Of a stretch of DNA of 64,000 bases, positions 37,580-45,598 are shown piece by piece. Every line of letters starts with the position of its first letter. Within the stretch, counting starts at the first letter, position 1. Source of the DNA: Peristeroidobacter agariperforans (lineage in GTDB: Bacteria; Pseudomonadota; Gammaproteobacteria; Steroidobacterales; Steroidobacteraceae); assembly GCF_004138335.1 (NCBI RefSeq), contig NZ_RYFW01000007.1:124001-188000 (forward strand), in the 5' to 3' direction. A model generated the notes under the pieces. The model saw nothing but the letters and a program-made list of their open reading frames with translations. It was not told the DNA's origin and ran no database searches. Position numbers and translations under genes: made by a program.

Positions 37580-38797
37580 TTGAGCGCGACTCCCGCTAAC
37601 AACCGACGCGTCCTGTCCGGCATGCGACCGACCGGCGCACTCCATCTCGGGAACTATCACGGCGCGCTCAAGAACTGGGTGGAGCTGCAGTACCAGTACG
37701 AGTGCTATTTCTTCGTCGCCGATATTCACGCGCTGACGACCGGTTACGAGGACACCTCGCAGCTCGAAAGCAATGTGTGGAATGTGGTGATCGACTGGCT
37801 GGCGGCCGGCCTGAATCCCGCCTCGTCGACCATCTTCATTCAGTCGCGTGTGCCCGAGCATTCCGAGCTGCACCTGCTGCTGTCCATGGTGACGCCGCTG
37901 AGTTGGCTCGAGCGCGTGCCGACTTACAAAGATCAGCAGGAGCAGTTGAAGGACAAGGATCTGGCGATGTACGGCTTCCTGGGTTATCCGCTGCTGCAGG
38001 CCGCGGACATCCTGCTGTACAAGACCGCGTTCGTCCCGGTCGGCGAAGACCAGGTAGCGCACGTCGAGATCACCCGCGAAGTCGCGCGGCGCTTCAACCA
38101 CATCTATGGCCGCGAGCCCGACTTCGAAGCCAAAGTTGAGAAAGCACTTAAAGCGCTCGGCACTCGCAACAGCACTCGATACAACGAGTTGCGCCGTCTT
38201 TATCAGGAGAAGGGCGATGCCGAAGCCATTGCCAAAGCGCATTCGCTGCTGGAAGGCACGGCGCGCCTGACGCTCGCCGATCGCGAGCGACTGATCGGTT
38301 ATCTCGAAGGCACCGGCCGGAGCTATCTGGTCGAGCCCGAAGTGCTGCTGACGGCGACGCCGAAGGTGCCCGGCCTCGATGGCCGCAAGATGTCCAAGTC
38401 GTACGGCAACACCATCGGCTTGCGCGAAGACCCGGATCAGGTCGCGAAGAAGCTCAAGGGGATGGTGACCGATCCGGCGCGCCAGCGGCGCACCGATCCG
38501 GGCGATCCGGACAAGTGCCCGGTGTTCGATCTGCACAAGATCTATTCGAGCTCCGAGACTCAGGCGTGGGCCGCACAGGGCTGTCGTACGGCCGGCATCG
38601 GCTGTCTGGATTGCAAGAAGCCGGTCATCGATGCGGTCGTGGCGCAGCTGCGCGACATGCAGGCACGCGCGAAGGAATTCGAAGAGAATCGCGACCTCGT
38701 CCGAGGCATCATCGCCGAAGGCAACGAGAAGGCGCGTGACGTGGCGCGCCAGACGCTCGATGAGGTGCACCAGGCGATGGGGATGAATTACCGGTGA
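37580..38797 (+). CDS. trpS: Tryptophanyl-tRNA synthetase with central insertion
   Basis: A 405-residue class I synthetase. HIGH-type motif: TGALHLGNYHG; KMSKS motif: GRKMSKSYGN. There is no ATG ahead of the catalytic core. I choose the TTG at 37580 (start LSATPANNRR) because GAGG lies 10 bases before it; the other TTG at 37553 lacks such a site. Between the FNHIYGREP motif and VLLTATPKVPG there is an insert of ~70 helical residues (KALKALGTRNSTRYNELRRL...RLIGYLEG) absent from E. coli TrpS; xanthomonad enzymes have a similar one, from memory. Confidence 0.94.
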   Translation: MSATPANNRRVLSGMRPTGALHLGNYHGALKNWVELQYQYECYFFVADIHALTTGYEDTSQLESNVWNVVIDWLAAGLNPASSTIFIQSRVPEHSELHLLLSMVTPLSWLERVPTYKDQQEQLKDKDLAMYGFLGYPLLQAADILLYKTAFVPVGEDQVAHVEITREVARRFNHIYGREPDFEAKVEKALKALGTRNSTRYNELRRLYQEKGDAEAIAKAHSLLEGTARLTLADRERLIGYLEGTGRSYLVEPEVLLTATPKVPGLDGRKMSKSYGNTIGLREDPDQVAKKLKGMVTDPARQRRTDPGDPDKCPVFDLHKIYSSSETQAWAAQGCRTAGIGCLDCKKPVIDAVVAQLRDMQARAKEFEENRDLVRGIIAEGNEKARDVARQTLDEVHQAMGMNYR

Positions 38798-41106
38798 GCA
38801 AGTCCAAGCCCGAACTGAAGCTGGTGGAGGACACCGGCTCGCAGCTGCAGGAGGAGGACCTGAGCATCGAGCTGCCGCCGCAGCAGAGCGAGATGCCGTT
38901 CGCTGTGGTCGAAGGCGAGCCGATGACCCAGCTGCCGCGCGATTTGTATATTCCGCCGGACGCGCTGCAGGTGTTCCTGACCGCGTTCGAAGGTCCGCTC
39001 GATCTGCTGCTGTATCTGATCCGCAAGCAGAACCTGGACATCCTGAATATTCCGATCGCCGAGATCACTCGTCAGTACATGCAGTACATCGAGGTGATGG
39101 CGGAGATGCAGCTGGAGCTGGCCGGCGAATATTTGCTGATGGCCGCGATGCTCGCCGAGATCAAGTCGCGCATGCTGTTGCCTCGGCCGGCAGTGGCGGA
39201 AGGTCAGGAAGAAGAGGATCCGCGCGCTGAGCTCGTGCGTCGTCTGCAAGAGTACGAACGCTTCAAGAAGGCGGCGGAAGATCTCGACAAGCTCAATCGC
39301 TTGGAGCGAGACAACATTTCCGCATCGGCCGAGCTGGAGGAGCGCAAGGTCGTCAAGCTCCTGCCGGATGTGACCCTGAAGGAAATGCTCGACGCGTTCC
39401 GCGACGTCCTGTCGCGGGCCGAGAAGTTCGCGCATCACCACATCTCTCGCGAGCGCTTGTCGCAGCGTGAGCGCATGTCGGAAATCCTGTCGCGCTTGCA
39501 GACGGTCGCGTTCTTCGAGTTCAGGGAATTGTTCAAGCCCGAGGAAGGGCGCATGGGCGTCACTGTGACGTTCATCGCCATTCTGGAGTTGATGAAAGAA
39601 GGCTTGATCGAAATCGTGCAAGCTGAGGCCTACGCTCCAATTCACGTGCGCACGGCGCAGCGGCACCTGAAAGTTGTTCAGGGTGGCGCGACAGCTTCCG
39701 AGAGTGCGGACGCCGAGAACGTCGCCGCGCTCGCGCAGCCTGAGTTGGCGGGTGAGAATGACATCCCGGATGAGGATGAGACGCCGCCGGCCGATGACGC
39801 GGCCATTGCTGTTCAGGCTGCCGTTGCTGATGTGGCCGCTGCATCCTCAATCGCTGTAGACAGTGTTGAGTCGGATAACGCGATCGCCGATGTTGGCTTC
39901 GTTGAAGCTGCGGTGTCGGAGGCGATTGCGTCGACCGAGAATGCAGTGGAGACGGTTGCCGAGGTTGCCGCGACGGACGAAGTAGCCTTTGCAGAGGCGG
40001 TGGCTGAAGAAGTTGCTGCTGGCGAGCCGGTGATTGTTGATGAAGCCGCCGTGAGCGCGCACGTTGCCGAGGAAATTACGCTCGAAGACGTGCCGCCTGA
40101 GTTCGGCCCCGTCGATGACGCCGGCGCCTTCGTCGATCCGATGGAAGCGCAGGTCGTCGAGCACTCGGCAGAGGCGGTGGTGGAAGAGAGCATTTCGCCC
40201 GTCGCCGATGCTCTGCCGGAGGCTGCAATTGCTCAGGCAGTTGTCGTTACCGAAGAGACGGCCGTCGATACGGCGGAATCGGTCGAGATCGAATCCATCG
40301 AAACGATCGAGTCGGCCGAGACGAGCGCCGCGGTGAACCAAATCGCCGCCGCCGATCCAACCGAGTCGCGCCCGGTCGAAGAGCATGTCGTGGAAGAGCA
40401 CGAAGTCGAGGAACACGTCGTTCCCGAGCACGTGGTCGAAGAGCACGTCGTGCCCGAGCCGGTGGTCGAAGAGAACAACTCGCTGGTCGATGCGCAGGTT
40501 GCTGACGAGGCCCAGGTTGAGAGCGAGGACATCGCTGCCGAATCGACCGCTCAGGTCGAGACAGCCGAGCCTGAAGTTGCCGCCGAGTTTATTGCCGGCG
40601 GCGAAGAAACCGTTGCTCATGTCGAGAGGGTCGAGAATATCGAAGAGGTTGTAGCTGCGGTCGAGACGACGGCGGAGATCGCGGACGAGCCCATCGCATC
40701 TTCCGACGTATCAGCCGCACACGAGGCCGACGAGCATTCGCAGCTGGCCAAGGCGACAGATGTCGTGGTGAGCGAGGAAGCAACGGCGCTCGAAGTCGCT
40801 GCCGAGACGACTCCGGCCCTCGAAGCAATCGAGGTGGTCGCGGAGGACGCGCCATCGAGCGAACCGGTCGAGGTTGTTGCAGAGGATGCGCCAACTGACG
40901 AGCCAATCGAAGTCGTTGCTGAGGACGTCCCGTCCGATGAGACGACCAACGTCGTGATCGAAGACGCCGTGGCAACGGCCGAGCAGGGCGAGACAACGAG
41001 CGAACAGATTGCCGATCTGTCCGAGCCTGATGTGTCCCAGGCAGGCGACAGCGTGACCGGGGCCGGAAGCTCGGACGACAATTCGGACGCGGAATCATCG
41101 AGATGA
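38794..41106 (+). CDS. scpA: Condensin kleisin subunit ScpA with a ~480-residue acidic tail
   Basis: ScpA bridges the SMC heads and binds ScpB. Residues ~45-290 are the standard ScpA: FEGPLDLLLYLIRKQNLDILNIPIAEIT, LELAGEYLLMAAMLAEIKSRMLLPRP and a C-terminal winged helix (VTVTFIAILELMKEGLIEIVQAEAYAPI). Normal ScpA is about 240-290 residues; this one is 770. Residues ~295-770 are Glu/Ala/Val/Asp-rich with no aromatic core and show internal repeats: VEEHVV/VPEHVV units (40379-40470) and three EVVAEDAP..EPI units (40828-40945). GTG start overlaps trpS by 4 bases; the end overlaps scpB as ATGA. Confidence 0.93.
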   Translation: MSKSKPELKLVEDTGSQLQEEDLSIELPPQQSEMPFAVVEGEPMTQLPRDLYIPPDALQVFLTAFEGPLDLLLYLIRKQNLDILNIPIAEITRQYMQYIEVMAEMQLELAGEYLLMAAMLAEIKSRMLLPRPAVAEGQEEEDPRAELVRRLQEYERFKKAAEDLDKLNRLERDNISASAELEERKVVKLLPDVTLKEMLDAFRDVLSRAEKFAHHHISRERLSQRERMSEILSRLQTVAFFEFRELFKPEEGRMGVTVTFIAILELMKEGLIEIVQAEAYAPIHVRTAQRHLKVVQGGATASESADAENVAALAQPELAGENDIPDEDETPPADDAAIAVQAAVADVAAASSIAVDSVESDNAIADVGFVEAAVSEAIASTENAVETVAEVAATDEVAFAEAVAEEVAAGEPVIVDEAAVSAHVAEEITLEDVPPEFGPVDDAGAFVDPMEAQVVEHSAEAVVEESISPVADALPEAAIAQAVVVTEETAVDTAESVEIESIETIESAETSAAVNQIAAADPTESRPVEEHVVEEHEVEEHVVPEHVVEEHVVPEPVVEENNSLVDAQVADEAQVESEDIAAESTAQVETAEPEVAAEFIAGGEETVAHVERVENIEEVVAAVETTAEIADEPIASSDVSAAHEADEHSQLAKATDVVVSEEATALEVAAETTPALEAIEVVAEDAPSSEPVEVVAEDAPTDEPIEVVAEDVPSDETTNVVIEDAVATAEQGETTSEQIADLSEPDVSQAGDSVTGAGSSDDNSDAESSR

Positions 41107-42233
41107 ACGAACACGATCTCAAGCACATCATCGAAGCGACGCTGCTGGCGGCTGGCAAGCCGATCACTACTCAGCAGCTGATGGACCTCTTCGAGGAGCG
41201 CGAGCGGCCCACGCCCGAGTTCTTCACGACTGCGATCGGCATGCTGATCGCGGACTACGAGAATCGTGGCATCGAACTGGTCGAAGTCGCGAGCGGCTGG
41301 CGCATTCAAGTGCGGCCGAAGGCCGCCGAAGTGGTCTCGCGTCTGTGGTCGGAACGGCCGGCGAAGTACTCGCGCGCGTTCCTGGAAACCCTGGCGCTCA
41401 TCGCTTATCGCCAGCCGATCACCCGCAGCGAGATCGAAGAGATCCGTGGCGTGTCGATCAGCTCGACCATCATGCGCACCTTGCAGGAGCGCGGCTGGAT
41501 TCGCACTGTCGGCCATCGTGAAGTGCCGGGCCGTCCGGAACTGCTCGGCACGACGCGTGAGTTCCTGGATTACTTCGGCCTGAAGAGCCTGGATCAGTTG
41601 CCGACGCTGGCCGAGCTGAAGGACATCGAGGCCATCGGTGTGCAGCTCGAGCTGCCCGCCGATCAGCCGCAGTCGTCTGAAGGCACAGCTGAAGGCGAAG
41701 TCGCGGCAAGCGCCGAAGATGGTGCGGCGACGGACGAAGCCGCGGCGCCCGGCGAGACCGTGGAGTCCGTGGGTGAAGTCGAAGCGAGCACGGGAGCGCA
41801 AGCAGACGCAGATGTTCAAGCCGACGCGGACGCCGACTCCGACGTCGCAAGCGCGACGGTCGCTGAAGCCAATGCTGACGCCAGCGACGACGAGGACGAG
41901 GACGAGGACGACGACGACGAGGACGAGGACGAGGACGACGCCGACAGCGAAGACGACGACTCGGATGATGACGATGACGATGACGACATCGATGACGATG
42001 ACGATATCGACGACGAGCTGTCGGCCAGCGCGGGTGACAGCGACGACAGCGACATCGACACCAAGTTGTCGGCCGACGGCAGTGATAGCGACGACGGCGA
42101 CGACTTGAACGACGACGAGCTGTCGGCCGACGCCGATGACGGCGACGACGACTCCGGTCAATCATCGCCAATGGTCGCGTCGGACGACGATGAAGAGCAC
42201 GCTCGCGTCAGCGAGCCGCCGAGCGAAGGCTAA
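41103..42233 (+). CDS. scpB: Condensin subunit ScpB with a ~190-residue acidic tail
   Basis: ScpB dimers bind the ScpA kleisin. Residues 1-~180 hold two winged helices: LKHIIEATLLAAGKPITTQQL, then FLETLALIAYRQPITRSEIEEIRGVSISSTIMRTLQERGWI and the motif GRPELLGTTREFLDYFGLKSLDQLP. The rest (~187-376) is almost pure Asp/Glu/Ser/Ala, with a run of more than 60 residues that are mostly Asp or Glu near 41885-42015. It also has repeated DELSA(D/S)A units. Usual ScpB is ~170-220 residues. It overlaps scpA by 4 bases. Confidence 0.93.
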   Translation: MNEHDLKHIIEATLLAAGKPITTQQLMDLFEERERPTPEFFTTAIGMLIADYENRGIELVEVASGWRIQVRPKAAEVVSRLWSERPAKYSRAFLETLALIAYRQPITRSEIEEIRGVSISSTIMRTLQERGWIRTVGHREVPGRPELLGTTREFLDYFGLKSLDQLPTLAELKDIEAIGVQLELPADQPQSSEGTAEGEVAASAEDGAATDEAAAPGETVESVGEVEASTGAQADADVQADADADSDVASATVAEANADASDDEDEDEDDDDEDEDEDDADSEDDDSDDDDDDDDIDDDDDIDDELSASAGDSDDSDIDTKLSADGSDSDDGDDLNDDELSADADDGDDDSGQSSPMVASDDDEEHARVSEPPSEG

Positions 42234-42272
42234 CAACTACCGGCACCGCTGCCCGCCGCGGGTGCCAGCACC

Positions 42273-43115
42273 ATGTCCGAACGTCTGCACAAACTACTGG
42301 CCCAGCATGGTCTCGGCTCGCGTCGCGAGATCGAGAAGTGGATGCTGGAAGGCCGCGTACGCCTGAACAATCAGCCTGCGCAACCAGGCGATCGCTACAA
42401 CCCGGGCGATCGCGTCAGCATCGATGGCAAGGATGTGACATCGCGGCTGCAGGTTTTCGCTGCGCCGAAGGTCGTCCTGTATCACAAGCCGCAAGGCCAG
42501 CCGATCACGCCGACCGCCGAAGATGAGAGCGGCGAGGTAGCGGCCAAATCCGTAATGGAATCGCTGCCGTCGTTGCGCGGCTCGCGCTGGCTGGTCGTGA
42601 ATACCATGCAAGCGGGCGACAGCGGGCTGCTGTTACTGACGAGCGATGGCCGACTGGCCGATGCGCTTCGCCGCCGGGCAGAGACGACGCCGGCTGCATA
42701 CGTCGCGCGCGTGCTCGTGCCGTTCCCCGAATACGATGTCGATTCGATTCCTCGCGTCGTTCAATACGACGACGAGACCATCGAGTTCGAGAACATCGAG
42801 CCGGCGGGCGGTGAGGGTACGAACCGATGGTTCCGTGTGGAATCGCACCGTGCCCACCGGCGCGCTGCCGTGCGGGCATTGTTCGAGAGCCGCGGCTTGA
42901 AAGTTAGCCGCGTGATTCAAGTGAAGTTCGGCGATTTCGAGCTGCCGCGAGATCTGCCTCGCGGCAAGCATCGTGAGTTGTCGGAAAGTGACGTTGCCGA
43001 TCTGTATGCAAGCGTCGAGCTCACATTGCCGACGCCGCCGCCGAAACCGGCAGCAGCGCCACGGCCGCGTCGCCGGCCAGCGCCGGATCGACGCAAGAAG
43101 CCGAAGCGGCGCTAA
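42273..43115 (+). CDS. RluB/RsuA-family pseudouridine synthase-like protein lacking catalytic Asp
   Basis: A 280-residue protein in the place where rluB follows scpB in related genomes. The N-terminal S4 RNA-binding domain (RLHKLLAQHGLGSRREIEKWMLEGRVRLN) and the fold's strands (VVLYHKPQGQPIT, SGLLLLTSDGRLADAL, FRVESHRAHRRAAVRALFESRGLKVSRV) are present. The invariant GRLDxxTSG motif reads NTMQAGDSG, so the catalytic Asp is Gln. Normally the enzyme makes pseudouridine 2605 in 23S rRNA. This copy may be inactive or act as an RNA-binding protein. The end is a Pro/Arg/Lys tail. Confidence 0.8.
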   Translation: MSERLHKLLAQHGLGSRREIEKWMLEGRVRLNNQPAQPGDRYNPGDRVSIDGKDVTSRLQVFAAPKVVLYHKPQGQPITPTAEDESGEVAAKSVMESLPSLRGSRWLVVNTMQAGDSGLLLLTSDGRLADALRRRAETTPAAYVARVLVPFPEYDVDSIPRVVQYDDETIEFENIEPAGGEGTNRWFRVESHRAHRRAAVRALFESRGLKVSRVIQVKFGDFELPRDLPRGKHRELSESDVADLYASVELTLPTPPPKPAAAPRPRRRPAPDRRKKPKRR

Positions 43116-43135
43116 TAGCCGGTCGTCAGCGATTA

Positions 43136-43197
43136 ATAGTTAGGGGTTGGTCAAAGACTCCGGCAAGCCTCCATCCCCTAACCACCAACATCCAATC
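43136..43197. repeat. Degenerate palindromic element, copy D (possible)
   Basis: GTTAGGGG pairs with CCCCTAAC around a ~28-base loop, with GATT/AATC outer bases and GGTTGGT-like and ACCACCAAC-like tracts. It resembles the heptamer elements at 26.98, 52.83 and 59.62 kb but is shorter and eroded. It fills the gap between convergent genes. Confidence 0.4.
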
Positions 43198-43199
43198 GT

Positions 43200-43619
43200 T
43201 TACTTCGGCTGGTTCATCGACCACATAACGCCGAACGGATCCTTCACCTGGCCGTAGCGCGCGCCCCAGAACATATCCTGCAGCGGCAACACGATTTCGC
43301 AGCCAGCATCGAGGGCGCGCTGCCACCACTTGTCGATCTCCGTGACCTGCAGTGTCAGGTTGAAGCCCTGCGGCTTCTCCGCCGGGCAACCGTGCTCGGG
43401 GTAACCGTCGGCCAGCATCAGCGATGAGCCGTTCACGTACAGGTGTATGTGCATGGTGCGACCCTGGTCATCCACCGGATATCGGAAGACCTCCTTCGCA
43501 TCGAACGCCTTGATATAGAAGTCGGCCGCCTTGGCGGCGCCGTCCACGCACAGGTAGGCGACCAGACCGCCCTTGACTTCGGGGTTCGGGTATTGAGTTT
43601 CGTTTTGCACAGCGCTCAT
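43200..43619 (-). CDS. VOC (glyoxalase/PhnB-like) family protein
   Basis: A 139-residue protein from the ATG at 43619 with a vicinal-oxygen-chelate fold. The beta-alpha-beta-beta-beta modules show at VAYLCVDGAAKAADFYIKAFDAKEV, MHIHLYVNGSSLMLADG and VTEIDKWWQRALDAGCEIVLPLQDMFWGARYGQVKDPFGVMW. The PhnB-type opening and the WGxRYGxVxDPFG motif place it among PhnB-like demethylase-related proteins of unknown substrate. The gene is isolated, convergent with the rluB-like gene. Confidence 0.85.
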   Translation of the reverse strand: MSAVQNETQYPNPEVKGGLVAYLCVDGAAKAADFYIKAFDAKEVFRYPVDDQGRTMHIHLYVNGSSLMLADGYPEHGCPAEKPQGFNLTLQVTEIDKWWQRALDAGCEIVLPLQDMFWGARYGQVKDPFGVMWSMNQPK

Positions 43620-43717
43620 CTTCTGCTCCGGTGAGGGTGGAAAGCGTATCGTTCGAGGCAAGGACGCGTCAGCCGCCCGACTGCCGACACGGGCATCGGA
43701 ATTTTTTTGGAGGAGCG

Positions 43718-43987
43718 ATGGACGAAGACCTGGAGGCGTTGAGCCGGGACCAATTGCTCGCCGAGGTAAGGAAACTGCGGGCGGCTATTCGCGAGCATCG
43801 CGACAGCAGCGGTCACGGGTTGTGCTGGCACCACCCGCAGCTGTGGGGTTTGTTGCCCGAGCCGATCGATCCGGCCATAGCGGTGCCGCCGTGGCCCAGG
43901 TTCATGCGCGGCTGCGTGCGCTATCGGGAATCGCTGGACCGGCAGCGACCCGACGCGCCGGTCCATGACAAGGAGTTTGGCGAGTAA
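43718..43987 (+). CDS. Conserved small protein of unknown function (Cys-Trp-His-His motif)
   Basis: An 89-residue protein from the ATG at 43718 with a strong GGAGGAG ribosome site. A helical N-terminus (LSRDQLLAEVRKLRAAIREHRDSSGH) leads to GLCWHHPQLWGLLPE, a motif I have seen in small uncharacterised proteins of several phyla; its Cys and His could bind a metal. No signal or membrane segment. It sits between divergent VOC and convergent SDR genes. Function unknown. Confidence 0.7.
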   Translation: MDEDLEALSRDQLLAEVRKLRAAIREHRDSSGHGLCWHHPQLWGLLPEPIDPAIAVPPWPRFMRGCVRYRESLDRQRPDAPVHDKEFGE

Positions 43988-43989
43988 CC

Positions 43990-44745
43990 TTACTGCGCGT
44001 TGATCGTCTGGCCGTGTACGCCACGGCTATCGGACCCGAGCAGATAAAGATACGCGGCCACAATGGTGTGGGGTTCGCGCAGCTTGCTGCGATCCTCGGC
44101 CGGGTACGCCTGCAGGCGCATGTTCGTCTTCACTGCACCGGGGTTGATGCTGTTCACACGCATCGCCGGTTGTTTCTCCAGTTCCTGGGCCAGCATGCTC
44201 ATCAGACCGTCGCTGGCCCACTTGGATACCAAATACGAGCCCCAGAACGGGCGCGGATTGGAAACAACGCCGCTCGAAGTAAACAAAATCACCGGATCGG
44301 TCGACTTCTTCAGCAGCGGCAGACAGGTGCGCGTGAGGATGAAGGGGGCGTTGACGTTGACGTGCATGGTGCGCATCCACTTCGCCACGTCGTGATGTTC
44401 GATGGGCGCGCGCTCGCCCAGCATCGATGCGTTGTGCAGCAGTCCGTCGAGCCGCCCGAACTCCTGCTCGAGCGCGGCGACCAGCTTCTCGTATTCGTCC
44501 GGCCCGGCCTTCTCGAAATCCAGCGGCAGGATGGAAGGACGCGGACCGCCGGCATTCACGATCTCGTCGTACACCGCTTCGAGCTTGCGAACGCTGCGGC
44601 CGTGTAACACGACCTGCGCGCCGTGCGATGCCGCTGCGAGCGCCACCGCTTTGCCGATGCCATCGCTGGCGCCGGTAATGAGAATGACGCGATCTTTGAG
44701 CGCGTCTTTGGAAGGTTGGTAAGTGCGAGGGTCGGTCATATTCAT
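43990..44745 (-). CDS. YciK-family short-chain dehydrogenase/reductase
   Basis: A 251-residue SDR oxidoreductase. The cofactor-binding motif is TGASDGIGKAVALAAASHGAQVVLHGR, the second motif HNASMLGERAP, and the catalytic residues are S in TSSGVV plus YLVSKWA (Tyr-x-x-x-Lys). The pattern NASMLGExxPxExxxxxxW matches YciK of E. coli and Pseudomonas, where it lies near ubiG, as here. Substrate not known. The end is close to the family's C-terminus. It follows the synthase-like gene by 15 bases. Confidence 0.88.
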   Translation of the reverse strand: MNMTDPRTYQPSKDALKDRVILITGASDGIGKAVALAAASHGAQVVLHGRSVRKLEAVYDEIVNAGGPRPSILPLDFEKAGPDEYEKLVAALEQEFGRLDGLLHNASMLGERAPIEHHDVAKWMRTMHVNVNAPFILTRTCLPLLKKSTDPVILFTSSGVVSNPRPFWGSYLVSKWASDGLMSMLAQELEKQPAMRVNSINPGAVKTNMRLQAYPAEDRSKLREPHTIVAAYLYLLGSDSRGVHGQTINAQ

Positions 44746-44760
44746 TGCCAGGTGTATGGA

Positions 44761-45594
44761 TCAGGCACGACGCGCGGCGCGCCACGCAGTCCACGGTTTT
44801 TGCAGAGGCCCGAGCTCGATGCGTTGGGTGGCCACATCGTAGTTGCGAGCCGCGATGTGGTCGAGCAGCTTGCGGTGTAAGGCAGCGAGTACGTAGATCG
44901 GGCGGAGGTGTTCGGTTTGCGGGCTACGCGGCGGCAGCTCGAGCTCGGTCATCGCGGACTCGCGCATGGAGCGCAGCGCGTCCTTGAGCTTCGGATCGAC
45001 TTCGCCTGCGCGCAGGTGGTCGTTCTTCAGCTCATGTTGGTCGAGCAGGTCGAGCGGCAAATAAACATTGCCGTCGCACGCATCCTGGCGCAGATCACGA
45101 ACGATCTCTGTCATTCGAATGCCGACGCCAAGCTTGTTGGCCGCGGCGCGGGTCGTTTCATCGAGCGCTTCGGGCCTGACGAGCAAGGTCGCGATCAGCT
45201 CCTGGATCGCGCCGCCGCTGCGTGAACAGTACGCGCGCAGCTCCTGCTGATTCGAGAAGGTCATGCGGGCGAGATCCATGTCGGCGGCCGCGAGCACTTC
45301 GTGAAGTTTGTTGAACACGGATCGATCGCCGGATGTGCGTTCGAGCAGGACGCGTGTGGCCGGATGCTGCGGATTGGCGTTGATGAGCCTGTCGGTCTCG
45401 GCGCGCCACCAAGTCAAACGCGTGTGTGCGACATCGTGACTTGCGCTCTTCGCGGACTCACGAATCTCGGTTTCGATCGCATACAACGCCTGCACGATTT
45501 CGCGGCTGGTCTCGGGCGAGTAGAGCAGCGCGAAATAACGCATCGAGCCCGGCGGGGCCGTGCGATTGACAAGTTCGTTGTCCAGGGTCGACAT
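44761..45594 (-). CDS. Squalene/phytoene synthase-like protein, NDUFAF6 type
   Basis: About 277 residues from the ATG at 45594. The fold is that of trans-prenyl head-to-head synthases: RYFALLYSPETSREIVQALYAIETEI, HTRLTWWRAETDRL and a second Asp-rich motif in TEIVRDLRQDACDGNVYLPLDLL. The first Asp-rich motif (DDxxD at the end of the opening helix) is missing; the position reads ETEIRESAK. This pattern is shared with mitochondrial NDUFAF6, a complex I assembly factor, and its bacterial relatives, so synthase activity is doubtful. It ends a ubiG-rmuC run, 4 bases after rmuC. Confidence 0.78.
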   Translation of the reverse strand: MSTLDNELVNRTAPPGSMRYFALLYSPETSREIVQALYAIETEIRESAKSASHDVAHTRLTWWRAETDRLINANPQHPATRVLLERTSGDRSVFNKLHEVLAAADMDLARMTFSNQQELRAYCSRSGGAIQELIATLLVRPEALDETTRAAANKLGVGIRMTEIVRDLRQDACDGNVYLPLDLLDQHELKNDHLRAGEVDPKLKDALRSMRESAMTELELPPRSPQTEHLRPIYVLAALHRKLLDHIAARNYDVATQRIELGPLQKPWTAWRAARRA

Positions 45595-45598
45595 GTCG

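Noticed and set aside
40617-42161. A Val-rich minus-strand frame and Ser-rich neighbours
   Set aside because: They are reverse readings of the acidic scpA/scpB tails (GAC/GAG repeats), not genes.
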